Shown here: in pieces, positions 37,501 to 45,239 of the stretch
How the letters are laid out: the number at the start of each line of letters is the position of its first letter
Numbering within the stretch: the stretch's first letter is position 1
Source: Candidatus Caccoplasma merdipullorum
Lineage (GTDB): Bacteria > Bacteroidota > Bacteroidia > Bacteroidales > G3-4614
Direction of reading: 5' to 3'
NCBI GenBank assembly: GCA_017694415.1
Contig: JADIMW010000025.1
Coordinates: 1-60,011 of the forward strand
Length of the DNA: 60,011 nucleotides
Position numbers and translations under genes: made by a program
The notes under the pieces: generated by a model
The model's database searches: none
What the model was told of the DNA's origin: nothing
The model's input: the letters and a program-made list of their open reading frames with translations, nothing else

Positions 37501-38110
37501 CCATGTACTCGCAACAGGCAAGGACGTAAACATCCTCGTACTCGACACCGAAGTATATTCAAATACCGGAGGACAGGCATCCAAGGCAACGCCCGTAGGA
37601 GCAATAGCCAAATTTGCGGCATCCGGAAAACGCGTACGCAAAAAAGACCTCGGTCTTATAGCCTCAACATACGGATACGTATATTGCGCACAGATAGCCA
37701 TGGGAGCCGATCAGGCACAAGCGTTGAAAGCAATACGCGAAGCAGAGGCATACCACGGACCGTCAATAGTGATAGCATACGCACCGTGTATCAGCCACGG
37801 ACTCAAGAAAGGTATGGGTATGGCACAAGCCGAGCAGGCCGCAGCCGTAGCATGCGGATACTGGCACTTGTGGCGTTACAACCCCGAACTCGAAGCCGAA
37901 GGAAAGAATCCGTTTACACTCGACAGCAAAGAGCCGCAGTGGGACAAATTCCAAGACTTCCTCAAGGGCGAAGTACGTTTCGCATCCGTAATGAAACAGT
38001 TCCCGGCAGAAGCACAAGAGTTGTTCGATGCAGCACAGGCAAATGCCCAGTGGCGTTACAACAACTACAAACGTCTTGCAAAACAGCAGTGGGGAACAGA
38101 CGTAGAGTAA
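34562..38110 (+). CDS. nifJ: Pyruvate:ferredoxin (flavodoxin) oxidoreductase
   Basis: Anaerobic enzyme oxidising pyruvate to acetyl-CoA and CO2 while reducing ferredoxin or flavodoxin. The single 1182-residue chain has the order of fused PFORs: N-terminal domain with AAHISYMFSEVAAIYPITPS, transketolase-like domain II, the gamma domain, a two-cluster ferredoxin domain (CIQCNKCSYVCP at about 690-701 and CLGCSNCVDVCP near 743-754), the proximal cluster Cys near 813 (CSGCGETP) and the thiamine diphosphate region (GDGASYDIGFGG near 966). No key residue is missing. It points to an anaerobic lifestyle. Strong expression is suggested by its biased codon use and two downstream terminators. Confidence 0.98.
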   Translation: MKEKKMLTCDGNQAAAHISYMFSEVAAIYPITPSSPMAEYVDEWAAAGRKNIFGEVVSVQEMQSEAGAAGALHGALQGGALATTYTASQGLLLMIPNMYKIAGELLPCVFHVSARTLASHALSIFGDHQDVMACRQTGFAMLAEGSVQEVMDLSGVAHLATIKSRVPFLNFFDGFRTSHEIQKIEMLENDDLAPLIDQKALAEFRSRSLNPESPVMRGMAENPDTFFQHREASNKYYEAVPEIVREYMQKISEITGRKYDLFTYYGAADADRVIIAMGSVTEAIRETVDYLTEKGEKVGLVNVHLYRPFSAKDFIAAVPATAKRIAVLDRTKEPGATGEPLYLDVKDCFYGKADAPVIVGGRYGLSSKDTTPAQILAVYENLALPQPKDRFTIGIVDDVNFTSLPVGEEIAMGDKGAFEGKFFGLGADGTVGANKNSVKIIGENTDKYCQAYFSYDSKKSGGFTCSHLRFGDKPIRSTYLVNTPNFVACHVQAYLRMYDVLRGIRQNGTFLLNTVWNEQELVANMPANVKRTLAQKNITLYTINATQIAQEIGLGNRTNTILQSAFFRITEVIPVDLAIEQMKKFIVKSYGKKGEDVVNKNFAAVDRGGEYVKIAVDPAWANLEVENKIDHNVPEFIDKVVRPINAQMGDDLPVSAFVGIEDGTWPAGTAKYEKRGVSAFVPEWTSANCIQCNKCSYVCPHAAIRPFVMTADELAAAPFTDTVKAIGKTFEGMTFRMQVDVMDCLGCSNCVDVCPGNKQGKALKMVPLSTQLSEAANWDYCVEKVSTKQSLVDIKANVKNSQFATPLFEFSGACSGCGETPYVKLLSQLFGDRQMIANATGCSSIYSGSIPSTPYTKNADGRGPAWANSLFEDFCEFGFGMYFAVDKMRNRLVELMTAAQECPDCPEEAKSLFKEWIANREDAEKTVELEAKITPIVKAAADKCGYCKQIEPLCKFLIKKSQWIIGGDGASYDIGFGGLDHVLATGKDVNILVLDTEVYSNTGGQASKATPVGAIAKFAASGKRVRKKDLGLIASTYGYVYCAQIAMGADQAQALKAIREAEAYHGPSIVIAYAPCISHGLKKGMGMAQAEQAAAVACGYWHLWRYNPELEAEGKNPFTLDSKEPQWDKFQDFLKGEVRFASVMKQFPAEAQELFDAAQANAQWRYNNYKRLAKQQWGTDVE

Positions 38111-38135
38111 TATAAAGTATTGTTCGATAAATTGG

Positions 38136-38170
38136 AACTGTGCCGAAAGTAAATTTCGGCACAGTTTTTT
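38136..38170 (+). terminator. Terminator of nifJ
   Basis: A 13-bp perfect stem (AACTGTGCCGAAA / TTTCGGCACAGTT) with a 5-base loop, followed by a run of T, 25 bases after the stop codon. Confidence 0.88.
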
Positions 38171-38298
38171 TATTCAGGTAAAATGGCAAAAACAAAATTG
38201 AATCAGAACGATGTCCCCACCGAACCTACATTCGGTTAATCCCGCCCTTTGCAAAAACCGGTATCCATGTTAGGAAAAGCCCTGTTACGCTTTAAATA

Positions 38299-38338
38299 AA
38301 AAAATAGGCATACTGAAAAGGTATGCCTATTTTTTTAT
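38299..38338. terminator. Second, bidirectional terminator after nifJ
   Basis: A-rich tract, stem AAATAGGCATAC / GTATGCCTATTT with loop TGAAAAG, then a run of T. It faces both nifJ and the minus-strand winged-helix gene. The 321 bases between nifJ and that gene hold only these two hairpins. Confidence 0.8.
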
Positions 38339-38431
38339 TTAACGTTTATTTGAAAAACCGCTGCATGACGGACAGACCTTTATCCTGCCGATGCGATTTG
38401 TCGGTATTGCCGGGCAATTTTTTCCCGACCC

Positions 38432-38665
38432 TTATCCGAAAACGAAAGACCCCTGTATATATCTGTTGCTGAAATACAATTCATCGTTCTGTTCACGGCA
38501 GAATATTTTCCCTTCACGAGCCAGCCAGCCGATAGCCGCAAACAAGTCGGCAGTCTTCAAGCCTGAAAGTTCTTTCATTTGTTGGACGGTCAATTCGGTG
38601 TTCCTTTCCAGAACGCACCATAACTTACCTGCATTTTCTCCGATAGAGCAAGTTAGAGGTTTCAT
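38432..38665 (-). CDS. Small winged-helix protein (DUF2582-like)
   Basis: A 77-residue cytoplasmic protein with a predicted winged helix-turn-helix: IGENAGKLWCVLER, VQQMKELSGLKTADLFAAIG as the helix-turn-helix, WLAREGKIFCREQND as the wing. It resembles the DUF2582 family, small proteins frequent in anaerobes and archaea with probable nucleic acid binding. The short length is normal for the family. It stands alone on the minus strand between terminators of nifJ and the thioredoxin gene. Its target is unknown. Confidence 0.78.
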   Translation of the reverse strand: MKPLTCSIGENAGKLWCVLERNTELTVQQMKELSGLKTADLFAAIGWLAREGKIFCREQNDELYFSNRYIQGSFVFG

Positions 38666-38741
38666 AACGCAATATAATTTGGTTAATATTTGCAGCCAAA
38701 TTAAGATAATAAATTGTTAGAAACAATATTTAATCCATAAA

Positions 38742-39137
38742 TTATCTAATCTCTTTTTCTATAAGAGTAGTCAATTCTTCTTTCGATTTATATCCCATCC
38801 AACCCTTTACGGCTTTGCCATCCTTAAACAAAATTAGAGTAGGAATAGACGATACGGCAAACTTTCTTGCCGTGTCGGGAGCTTTGTCCACATCCACTTT
38901 CGCAACGGAAACTTTACCTCTGAAATCGTATGCAATCTCATCGATAACGGGCGAAAGCATTCTGCAAGGAGGACACCATGTAGCCCAGAAATCTACAAGA
39001 ACATACCCCGATTTTATTCCGTTGTCAAAACTGTTGTCGTCGAGGTGAATCACGCCGGCATGCTGAGCCGATGCCTCCAAGCCGCTTGAGGCCAACAAAA
39101 GAAGAGAAACAGATATGGCAGTCAAAAACTTTTTCAT
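38742..39137 (-). CDS. Exported thioredoxin
   Basis: Thiol-disulfide oxidoreductase of 131 residues. A cleavable signal peptide (MKKFLTAISVSLLLLASSGLEASAQ, about 25 residues) precedes a complete thioredoxin fold with active site WCPPC (FWATWCPPCRM) and the cis-proline loop SSIPTLILFKDG. There is no lipobox, so it should act free in the periplasm. It is shorter and simpler than TlpA or DsbE proteins. It is 76 bases downstream of nothing recognisable and transcribed alone. A second secreted thioredoxin with WCGPC lies at 54840. Confidence 0.9.
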   Translation of the reverse strand: MKKFLTAISVSLLLLASSGLEASAQHAGVIHLDDNSFDNGIKSGYVLVDFWATWCPPCRMLSPVIDEIAYDFRGKVSVAKVDVDKAPDTARKFAVSSIPTLILFKDGKAVKGWMGYKSKEELTTLIEKEIR

Positions 39138-39255
39138 AGCGTACCAATCAAAATTTAAAATTAAAGCGTAAGTATAGTCATTTTATGCGTTACGACCAAA
39201 CCCGTTTTCAATTTTTTTTGTTAAGTTAGCACCCTGTATGACATTTTAGTTACAA

Positions 39256-40716
39256 ATGCTGGATTTTGCTATGACATCGTTGATAGGAGAGTGGATAAAG
39301 TCCTCGTTGTTTTATCTTATACTTCTTTTAAATCTGGTATTTGTCATAATCATCATTTCAGAAAAACGCAATCCCGTAAAATCTTTGGCATGGATTTCCG
39401 TACTGATGTTCATGCCCGTCGTAGGGTTTATCTTCTATATCTTTTTCGGCAGAGACCAGCGGTCGCAGCGCATGATATCGCGCAAAGGAAAACGTAAGTT
39501 GAAAAGGCTCGTAGAGAAAAACAAGGATATGAGCGATACCGCCGTAACCGACCTCGATGCCGAAAGCATATTGCAGATAAAGCTCGGATACAATCTGACC
39601 GGGGCCACATTGACGCACAACAACAAGATAACGCTTTTTACCGACGGAAAGTCGAAATTCGAAGCGCTGTTCCACGATATAGCCGAAGCCAAGTCCTTTA
39701 TCCATTTACAGTATTATATTCTCGACAACGACGATATAGGCAGCGAACTGAAGCAGTTGCTGATAGAAAAAGCGCTGAACGGCGTAGAAGTCAGGATACT
39801 GTATGACGACGTCGGGTGCTGGAGCTGGCGGATAGGGCATCATTATTTCGACGACCTGATAGCCGCAGGCGTACAGGCCAAGCCGTTTTTCAAAGTAACC
39901 TTCCCGCAGTTGGCAAACAAACTCAACTACCGCAACCATCGCAAGGTAGTAATAATCGACGGGAAAAAGGGGTATCTCGGAGGAATGAACGTAGCCGACA
40001 GATACCGCGAAGGCGTATCATGGGGGATATGGCGCGACACCCACATAAGAATCGAAGGAAACGCAGTACACGAATTGCAGTCGATATTTTTGGTCGACTG
40101 GAACTTTACTACGAAAGAACTCCTTTCGAAGCAGACGTACTTCCCCAAAATAGAACCCAACGACGGAAAAGAAAAAATACAACTCGTAACCAGCGGGCCG
40201 CTCGACGAAAACAAGCCCATAGCCCTGATGTTCCTGAAAGGCATAACCACGGCTAAAGAGAGGATATATATCCAAACCCCATACTTCCTGCCGAGCAGCG
40301 AGTTCATATATGCCATACAGATAGCGTCGCTGTCGGGAGTAGATGTCAGGATAATCCTGCCCGAACACTCCGATTCGCCGGTACTGCAACGAGCCTCACA
40401 GTCATATATAACGCAAATGTTACGTTCCGGAGTAAAAATATACTTTTACACGGCGGGGTTCATGCACGCCAAGGCAATGGTAATAGACAACGAGTTTACG
40501 ACAATCGGTTCCACCAATTTCGATTTCAGAAGTTTCGAGCAGAATTTCGAGATAAACGCATTTATATACAGCCGCGACTTTAATGCCATATATGCAGCCG
40601 AGTTTGAAAAAGACCGCAAAAACAGCCGGAGAATAACACTGCGAAGCTGGCGCAAACGCTCCATGTGGCGCAAGGTTACCGAGTCGGTACTCAGGTTGCT
40701 CAGTCCGCTGCTATGA
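39256..40716 (+). CDS. cls: Cardiolipin synthase
   Basis: Phospholipase D-type enzyme condensing two phosphatidylglycerols to cardiolipin at the membrane. The 486 residues show two N-terminal transmembrane helices (about 13-32 and 45-65), then two HKD motifs: HRKVVIIDGKKGYLGG in the first half and HAKAMVIDNEFTTIGSTN in the second. Length fits ClsA types. The start may be ATG 39256 or ATG 39271; the first is given. Its 3' end overlaps the convergent helicase gene by 6 bases, so there is no room for a terminator between them. Confidence 0.93.
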   Translation: MLDFAMTSLIGEWIKSSLFYLILLLNLVFVIIIISEKRNPVKSLAWISVLMFMPVVGFIFYIFFGRDQRSQRMISRKGKRKLKRLVEKNKDMSDTAVTDLDAESILQIKLGYNLTGATLTHNNKITLFTDGKSKFEALFHDIAEAKSFIHLQYYILDNDDIGSELKQLLIEKALNGVEVRILYDDVGCWSWRIGHHYFDDLIAAGVQAKPFFKVTFPQLANKLNYRNHRKVVIIDGKKGYLGGMNVADRYREGVSWGIWRDTHIRIEGNAVHELQSIFLVDWNFTTKELLSKQTYFPKIEPNDGKEKIQLVTSGPLDENKPIALMFLKGITTAKERIYIQTPYFLPSSEFIYAIQIASLSGVDVRIILPEHSDSPVLQRASQSYITQMLRSGVKIYFYTAGFMHAKAMVIDNEFTTIGSTNFDFRSFEQNFEINAFIYSRDFNAIYAAEFEKDRKNSRRITLRSWRKRSMWRKVTESVLRLLSPLL

Positions 40717-42141
40717 TTCCCCGCCCGAGTCCGCGACGAACATTTCGGGCATATTTATCAAATAAAGCCTTTCCGTAGCCCTCGTAAAAGCCGTGTACAG
40801 CCAACGGTAAAATTCCGTACCCAACGCATCGGCATTGATATTCCCCATATCGAGGAAAACATTCTTCCACTGACCACCCTGCGCCTTATGGCAAGTAACG
40901 GCGTATGCATATTTAACCTGCAACGCATTATACCATACGTCGCTTCTCACCCGTTTCAACCGTTCCCTTTTTTGCTTCACATCGGCATAATCCTCCATCA
41001 CGCGGTTAAACAGCATGTTGTTCATGTCGGGAGTAAGCGACGGCGATTCAGTATGCAAAGTATCAAGTATTATTTTTGCATCTATTTCAATATCGTAATC
41101 TATAAGCAGCAAAGTAACATCGGCAAACCTGAACCCGTACATCGACTCGTAGTGGTGTACCCTCATCACCCGTGCCGTATCACCGTTGGCGATAAAATCG
41201 ATACCCTCCGATTCCTCACCCCAAAAATAGTTGTTTCGGGCAATAAGCAGCAGGTCGCCGCAGGTCAGTTCCTCCTCCCTGTAAAGAAGACGGTTTCTTA
41301 CGCCGTCGTTGAAAATATTGGCTCTTTTGTTCGAACGGGTAATTATGACCGTCTCTTCAATACCGTCGTGCGAATATGCCGAATCAAGTTCCTCAATCAG
41401 CATCTCGCCCGAAACCCTTCTAATATCGGCAAACCCCTTTATCCTTAATTCGGGCATGGGAGCAGGGAATACCCCAATCTTGTTCCTCAGTGCCGTGGCG
41501 TTTGTAAGTATCCCCGAATCCGATTCCTGTCTGACAACCTCTTCCAGTTCCATTGCGGTAACAGAAAAACCTCTTGCCGTCAGAGCCTCGGTATCCAAAG
41601 CCGGACTCTCGCTCTTCCCGACCGGCGGCAGCTGTGCCGAGTCCCCTATTAAAACAAGTTTGCACCCCGGAGCGGAATATACGAACTCCAGCAAATCGTC
41701 CAGCAGACTGCCCGAACCGCAAAAAGCCGAATCATTCGACGAGTCGGCAATCATCGAAGCCTCATCCACAATAAAAAGCGTGTTTCTGAACCTGTTCTCG
41801 GTAAGCGAAAAACCGGTCATATCGGGCGAGAACCCTTTTTGGCGATATATCTTTTTATGAATGGTAAAGGCAGGAGTTGCGGCATACTGTCCGAAAACCT
41901 TGGCAGCCCTCCCTGTCGGAGCCATAAGAACCGACCTTATCCTGAACTGCGCCAATGTCTTTACAAAAGCGCCAACCAGCGAGCTCTTTCCAGTACCGGC
42001 GTACCCCTTCAGCAAAAAAATGTCCCGTCCCTGCATTTCAAAAGAGAATTTGGCAAGCCGTGCCATAAGCAAAGCCTGCTCCCCGGTAGGAACATATTCG
42101 AGATTCTCCGAAAGCCTTTTCAAAAAATTACCGTATAACAT
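40711..42141 (-). CDS. RecD-like ATP-dependent DNA helicase
   Basis: Superfamily 1B helicase of 476 residues. Motifs in order: Walker A LLKGYAGTGKSSLVGAF (about 43-59), motif Ia APTGRAAKVF, Walker B FIVDEASMI, motif III VLIGDSAQLPPVG and, near the C-terminus, motif V/VI as AVTCHKAQGGQW and YTAFTRATERLYL. It lacks the long N-terminal part of RecD2 and the RecBC partners are not here, so it is a stand-alone short RecD-like type common in Bacteroidota. ATG 42141 is preferred to a GTG two codons upstream. It is divergent from rsmD across 81 bases. Confidence 0.85.
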   Translation of the reverse strand: MLYGNFLKRLSENLEYVPTGEQALLMARLAKFSFEMQGRDIFLLKGYAGTGKSSLVGAFVKTLAQFRIRSVLMAPTGRAAKVFGQYAATPAFTIHKKIYRQKGFSPDMTGFSLTENRFRNTLFIVDEASMIADSSNDSAFCGSGSLLDDLLEFVYSAPGCKLVLIGDSAQLPPVGKSESPALDTEALTARGFSVTAMELEEVVRQESDSGILTNATALRNKIGVFPAPMPELRIKGFADIRRVSGEMLIEELDSAYSHDGIEETVIITRSNKRANIFNDGVRNRLLYREEELTCGDLLLIARNNYFWGEESEGIDFIANGDTARVMRVHHYESMYGFRFADVTLLLIDYDIEIDAKIILDTLHTESPSLTPDMNNMLFNRVMEDYADVKQKRERLKRVRSDVWYNALQVKYAYAVTCHKAQGGQWKNVFLDMGNINADALGTEFYRWLYTAFTRATERLYLINMPEMFVADSGGES

Positions 42142-42222
42142 AAGCACAGGGAAACATCATACAAAAATAGCTTATATGATTTTATTTTTCTAACTTTAGC
42201 AGCGCAAACCATACCGACAAAG

Positions 42223-42759
42223 ATGCGAATAATAAGTGGCAAATACGGGCGTCGGCGTTTCGACGTACCGACAAATATAAAGGCAAGGCCGACAACCGAC
42301 TTCGCAAGAGAAAACATCTTCAATGTCCTCTCCAACATGATAGACATGGACGGTATGACGGCATTGGACCTCTTTGCCGGAACGGGAGCAGTAACATTCG
42401 AGTTCGCCTCGCGCGGATGCCGCAGAGTCGTGGCTGTAGAGAACTATCCCGTACAGTACAAATTTATCTGTAAAGTGGCAGAGCAGTTGAAAGCCGACGA
42501 AGTCTTACCCGTAAGAGGCGACGTATTCAAGTATCTGCAAAATGCCGGTGAAAAATTCGATATAGTATTTGCCGACCCGCCGTACGACCTGCCGGGATTT
42601 AACGAAATACCCCGAAAGGTAATAGATTCGGGAGTAATAGCCCCCGGCGGAGTATTTATCATGGAACACCCCTCGACAAGCGATTTCAGTTCAATAACCG
42701 GAGCTATCGACCACCGCCGGTACGGAAGCGTTAATTTTACGATATTCAAGATAGAGTAA
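42223..42759 (+). CDS. rsmD: 16S rRNA (guanine966-N2)-methyltransferase
   Basis: Methylates G966 of 16S rRNA in the 30S head, using S-adenosylmethionine. The 178-residue protein begins with the family start RIISGKYGRRRF, has the SAM-binding ALDLFAGTGAVTFEFASRG segment and the catalytic motif ADPPYDLPGF. The length matches E. coli RsmD closely. It is followed after 3 bases by the B3/B4 protein gene, so both are translated from one mRNA. A weak promoter (TAACTTTA at 42191) lies 25 bases upstream of the ATG. Confidence 0.94.
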   Translation: MRIISGKYGRRRFDVPTNIKARPTTDFARENIFNVLSNMIDMDGMTALDLFAGTGAVTFEFASRGCRRVVAVENYPVQYKFICKVAEQLKADEVLPVRGDVFKYLQNAGEKFDIVFADPPYDLPGFNEIPRKVIDSGVIAPGGVFIMEHPSTSDFSSITGAIDHRRYGSVNFTIFKIE

Positions 42760-42762
42760 CCG

Positions 42763-43431
42763 ATGAGCGACAAGCAGATATACCTGTCCGCGGAGTTTAA
42801 GACCCGATTCCCCGAATACCGCAATATCAGCATACAGGCCGATGTGGTAAATCGCGGGCAAGACGAAGAGTTGTGGTGCGAAATGCAGGACGCCTCGGCA
42901 ACCATCCGCACGACCATTACGATAGACGACATAAAACATATCCCGGCCATAGCTGCCACGCGGAATGCGTACAAACGTTCGGGAAAAGACCCGAACAGAT
43001 ACCGGCCGTCGGCCGAAGCGTTGATGCGCAGAATAGTAAAAGGCGAAGAACTGTACAGAATCTCAGTACTTGTCGATTTGATAAACCTCGTATCAATACG
43101 CACGGGGTACTCGATAGGCGGATTCGACGCCTCGAAGATATGCGGAGACGTAACTATCGGAATCGGCAGGCACGAAGAAAAATTCGAGGCCATAGGACGC
43201 GGCGTGTTAAATATCGAAAATCTGCCGCTGCTGCGGGACGACAAAGGCGGAATAGGAACACCCACAAGCGATGAAGAACGCACCAAACTCACACCCGACA
43301 CGACGGAGATATTGATAGTAATCAACGGATATTCGGGAGAAGAAGGGTTGCAGGAAGCCGCCGATATGACATGCAGTTTGTTACGGAAATACGCATCGGC
43401 GGCAAATATAAGGCAGCAGCGGTGTGTCTGA
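42763..43431 (+). CDS. B3/B4 tRNA-binding domain protein
   Basis: Stand-alone copy of the B3/B4 domain of phenylalanyl-tRNA synthetase beta, 222 residues. The signature region is YRPSAEALMRRIVKGEELYR and LVDLINLVSIRTGYSIGGFD, followed by GDVTIGIGRHEEKFEAIGRG and GIGTPTSDEERTKLT. In the synthetase this domain edits mischarged Tyr-tRNA; free-standing forms are thought to act in trans or on other aminoacyl species, but this is not proven. The pairing with rsmD is compact (3 bases). No other synthetase part is attached. Confidence 0.87.
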   Translation: MSDKQIYLSAEFKTRFPEYRNISIQADVVNRGQDEELWCEMQDASATIRTTITIDDIKHIPAIAATRNAYKRSGKDPNRYRPSAEALMRRIVKGEELYRISVLVDLINLVSIRTGYSIGGFDASKICGDVTIGIGRHEEKFEAIGRGVLNIENLPLLRDDKGGIGTPTSDEERTKLTPDTTEILIVINGYSGEEGLQEAADMTCSLLRKYASAANIRQQRCV

Positions 43432-43513
43432 ATCCGTTACGCCCCTCTTGATGCAAAAAGACGAGCCATAAAACTCCCGCATTGCGTAAAACAAGCAAAT
43501 ACGAATATAAAAA

Positions 43514-44017
43514 TTATTCCGTTACGACGGGCGATATTCTTACCCCGATACGTTCAATCCCCTCTATTATGTCTTTCCTCATACCCTGTGATACGGAAAT
43601 AGAATAAGTCCCTTGTTCACCGAGCTTTATACCGCGCTTATACGGAAATCTCTGTTGAAAAGAACTGCCCCATCCGTCCCCTAACCATTTGCCGAATTCA
43701 TCAGCCAGAATACAGTTTAAGGTATCGCGTGCAATCACCTCCCTGTCGGCATTCTCCACCGTAACAAACAGATACAGATTACGGTAGCCGTAGTTGTTGC
43801 CGTAGTTCAGTTCCACGTCTATATCGTACGCCACATCAGTCGAATCGATATAAGGGAAGAACTTCTGTATATTCCTTTTGTCCCAACCCCTCGCGGGAAT
43901 ATCGTTGAACTCGTGAAACAAATCCGACCTGTAAGAACAAGCCGCACATATCACGGCCGATAAAAATACCGACGCCAATATGTGCGGTAAAAAACGGGGT
44001 AAATGCCTGCGAATCAT
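43514..44017 (-). CDS. gldH: Gliding-motility lipoprotein GldH
   Basis: Outer-membrane-associated lipoprotein required for gliding in Flavobacterium. Bacteroidales that do not glide also carry it, so its role here is probably envelope-related. The 167-residue precursor has a signal peptide and lipobox ending at Cys27 (VICAAC). The mature part is beta-rich with GYRNLYLFVTVEN and GEQGTYSISVSQGMR. Its ATG overlaps the ricT stop (ATGA), giving tight translational coupling. It is the last gene of the rny-ricT-gldH run. Confidence 0.87.
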   Translation of the reverse strand: MIRRHLPRFLPHILASVFLSAVICAACSYRSDLFHEFNDIPARGWDKRNIQKFFPYIDSTDVAYDIDVELNYGNNYGYRNLYLFVTVENADREVIARDTLNCILADEFGKWLGDGWGSSFQQRFPYKRGIKLGEQGTYSISVSQGMRKDIIEGIERIGVRISPVVTE

Positions 44018-45150
44018 TTTTTGTTTTTATTTCCGCCGCCCTGTCTGTTACCGGCGTTGCGGTTGCGGTTTTTGTTCTTGCTCTTGCGCGAAGTCTTGTC
44101 GAAACGAGTTACGCTGTCCTGACCCACGACATCCTTAAATTCCTTTTTCTCCTCTTTTACAGTCTGTCGGTTGTTGAGAGTCTCGGGCTTGTTCCCGCGC
44201 TTGTTCATGGCTATTACCTCAAAAGCCCTCGATACATGTACCGTAACGAGATTCTCCGGAGTCTCCTTATTGGTCGAGTAAGTAATCTCTCCTTTGAATA
44301 TATCGGTCTTAAGGTGAAAATAATCCCCCTCTTGAGTCTGCAGGACAACCTCTTTCGAAGGCATGCGTTTTGCCCCCTCCACATAAGCATCCACTTCGTA
44401 GTTTATGCAGCATTTCAGTTTGGCGCACTGACCGGCAAGTTTTTGCGGATTCAGCGATATGTCCTGATACCGCGCGGCGCTTGTCGATACAGATACGAAA
44501 TTCGTCATCCACGACGAGCAGCACAACTGCCGTCCGCAAGGACCGATGCCACCGATACGTCCGGCTTCTTGGCGCGCACCAATCTGTTTCATCTCTATCC
44601 TCACTTTGAACGTCTCGGCGAGAACCTTTATCAACTGCCTGAAATCGACGCGGTCGTCAGCTATATAGTAGAATATGGCCTTAGCCCCGTCGCCCTGATA
44701 TTCCACATCCCCTATTTTCATATTCAGGTTCAGGTCTTCGGCAATTTTTCTTGCCTGCAACATGGTGGAATGTTCCAGAGCCTTTGCGTCGTACCATTTC
44801 TGTAGGTCGCTCTCTTTAGCTTTGCGATATACGCGTTTAATCTCGATCTCCTTTTTAGTCCCGAGTTTGCGCATCTGCAACTTTACAAGCGGGCCTGTAA
44901 GAGTTACTTCCCCTATATCGTGGCCGGGGTTGCTCTCCACTGCTACAATATCGCCTTTTACCAAATCGAGGCCGAGAGAGTTCAGGTAGTATCCTTTGCG
45001 CGTATTCTTAAACTGAACCTCCACTATATTGTCGCTGCTGCCCGGGGCGGGCGGAATATCGGCAAGCCAGTCGTATGTTTCAAGTTTACGACACCCGTAA
45101 AAATCTTTCTTTTTCGGAACAGTGTCGTTGTTTTCAGGTATATTGCTCAT
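44014..45150 (-). CDS. ricT: PSP1-domain protein RicT
   Basis: Regulatory Fe-S protein of the YaaT/RicT family, 378 residues. The PSP1 core (about 40-260) carries Cys205, Cys210, Cys211, Cys242, Cys247 and Cys248, and the block EAGRIGGIGPCGRQLCC is diagnostic. The C-x4-CC-x30-C-x4-C spacing agrees, as I recall it, with the cluster-binding cysteines of Bacillus YaaT. In Bacillus RicT, RicA and RicF form a complex that steers RNase Y. RicA and RicF are not in this window. The C-terminal 60 residues are basic and low-complexity, ending in Asn/Lys/Gly repeats, which suggests RNA contact. It lies 89 bases after rny. Confidence 0.92.
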   Translation of the reverse strand: MSNIPENNDTVPKKKDFYGCRKLETYDWLADIPPAPGSSDNIVEVQFKNTRKGYYLNSLGLDLVKGDIVAVESNPGHDIGEVTLTGPLVKLQMRKLGTKKEIEIKRVYRKAKESDLQKWYDAKALEHSTMLQARKIAEDLNLNMKIGDVEYQGDGAKAIFYYIADDRVDFRQLIKVLAETFKVRIEMKQIGARQEAGRIGGIGPCGRQLCCSSWMTNFVSVSTSAARYQDISLNPQKLAGQCAKLKCCINYEVDAYVEGAKRMPSKEVVLQTQEGDYFHLKTDIFKGEITYSTNKETPENLVTVHVSRAFEVIAMNKRGNKPETLNNRQTVKEEKKEFKDVVGQDSVTRFDKTSRKSKNKNRNRNAGNRQGGGNKNKK

Positions 45151-45174
45151 TTCGAAAACTCTTTAAAAACCGGT

Positions 45175-45201
45175 TGCCCCGTACGGGTATTCGCCGGGGC
45201 A
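45175..45201 (-). other. Hairpin in the rny-ricT gap
   Basis: TGCCCCG and CGGGGCA pair across 13 bases; on the minus strand ACCGGTTTTT follows. It could act as a weak attenuator or a processing site between rny and ricT. Confidence 0.45.
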
Positions 45202-45239
45202 GACCGTCGATTCCAAATCAATATTACCGTGCCGAGCCG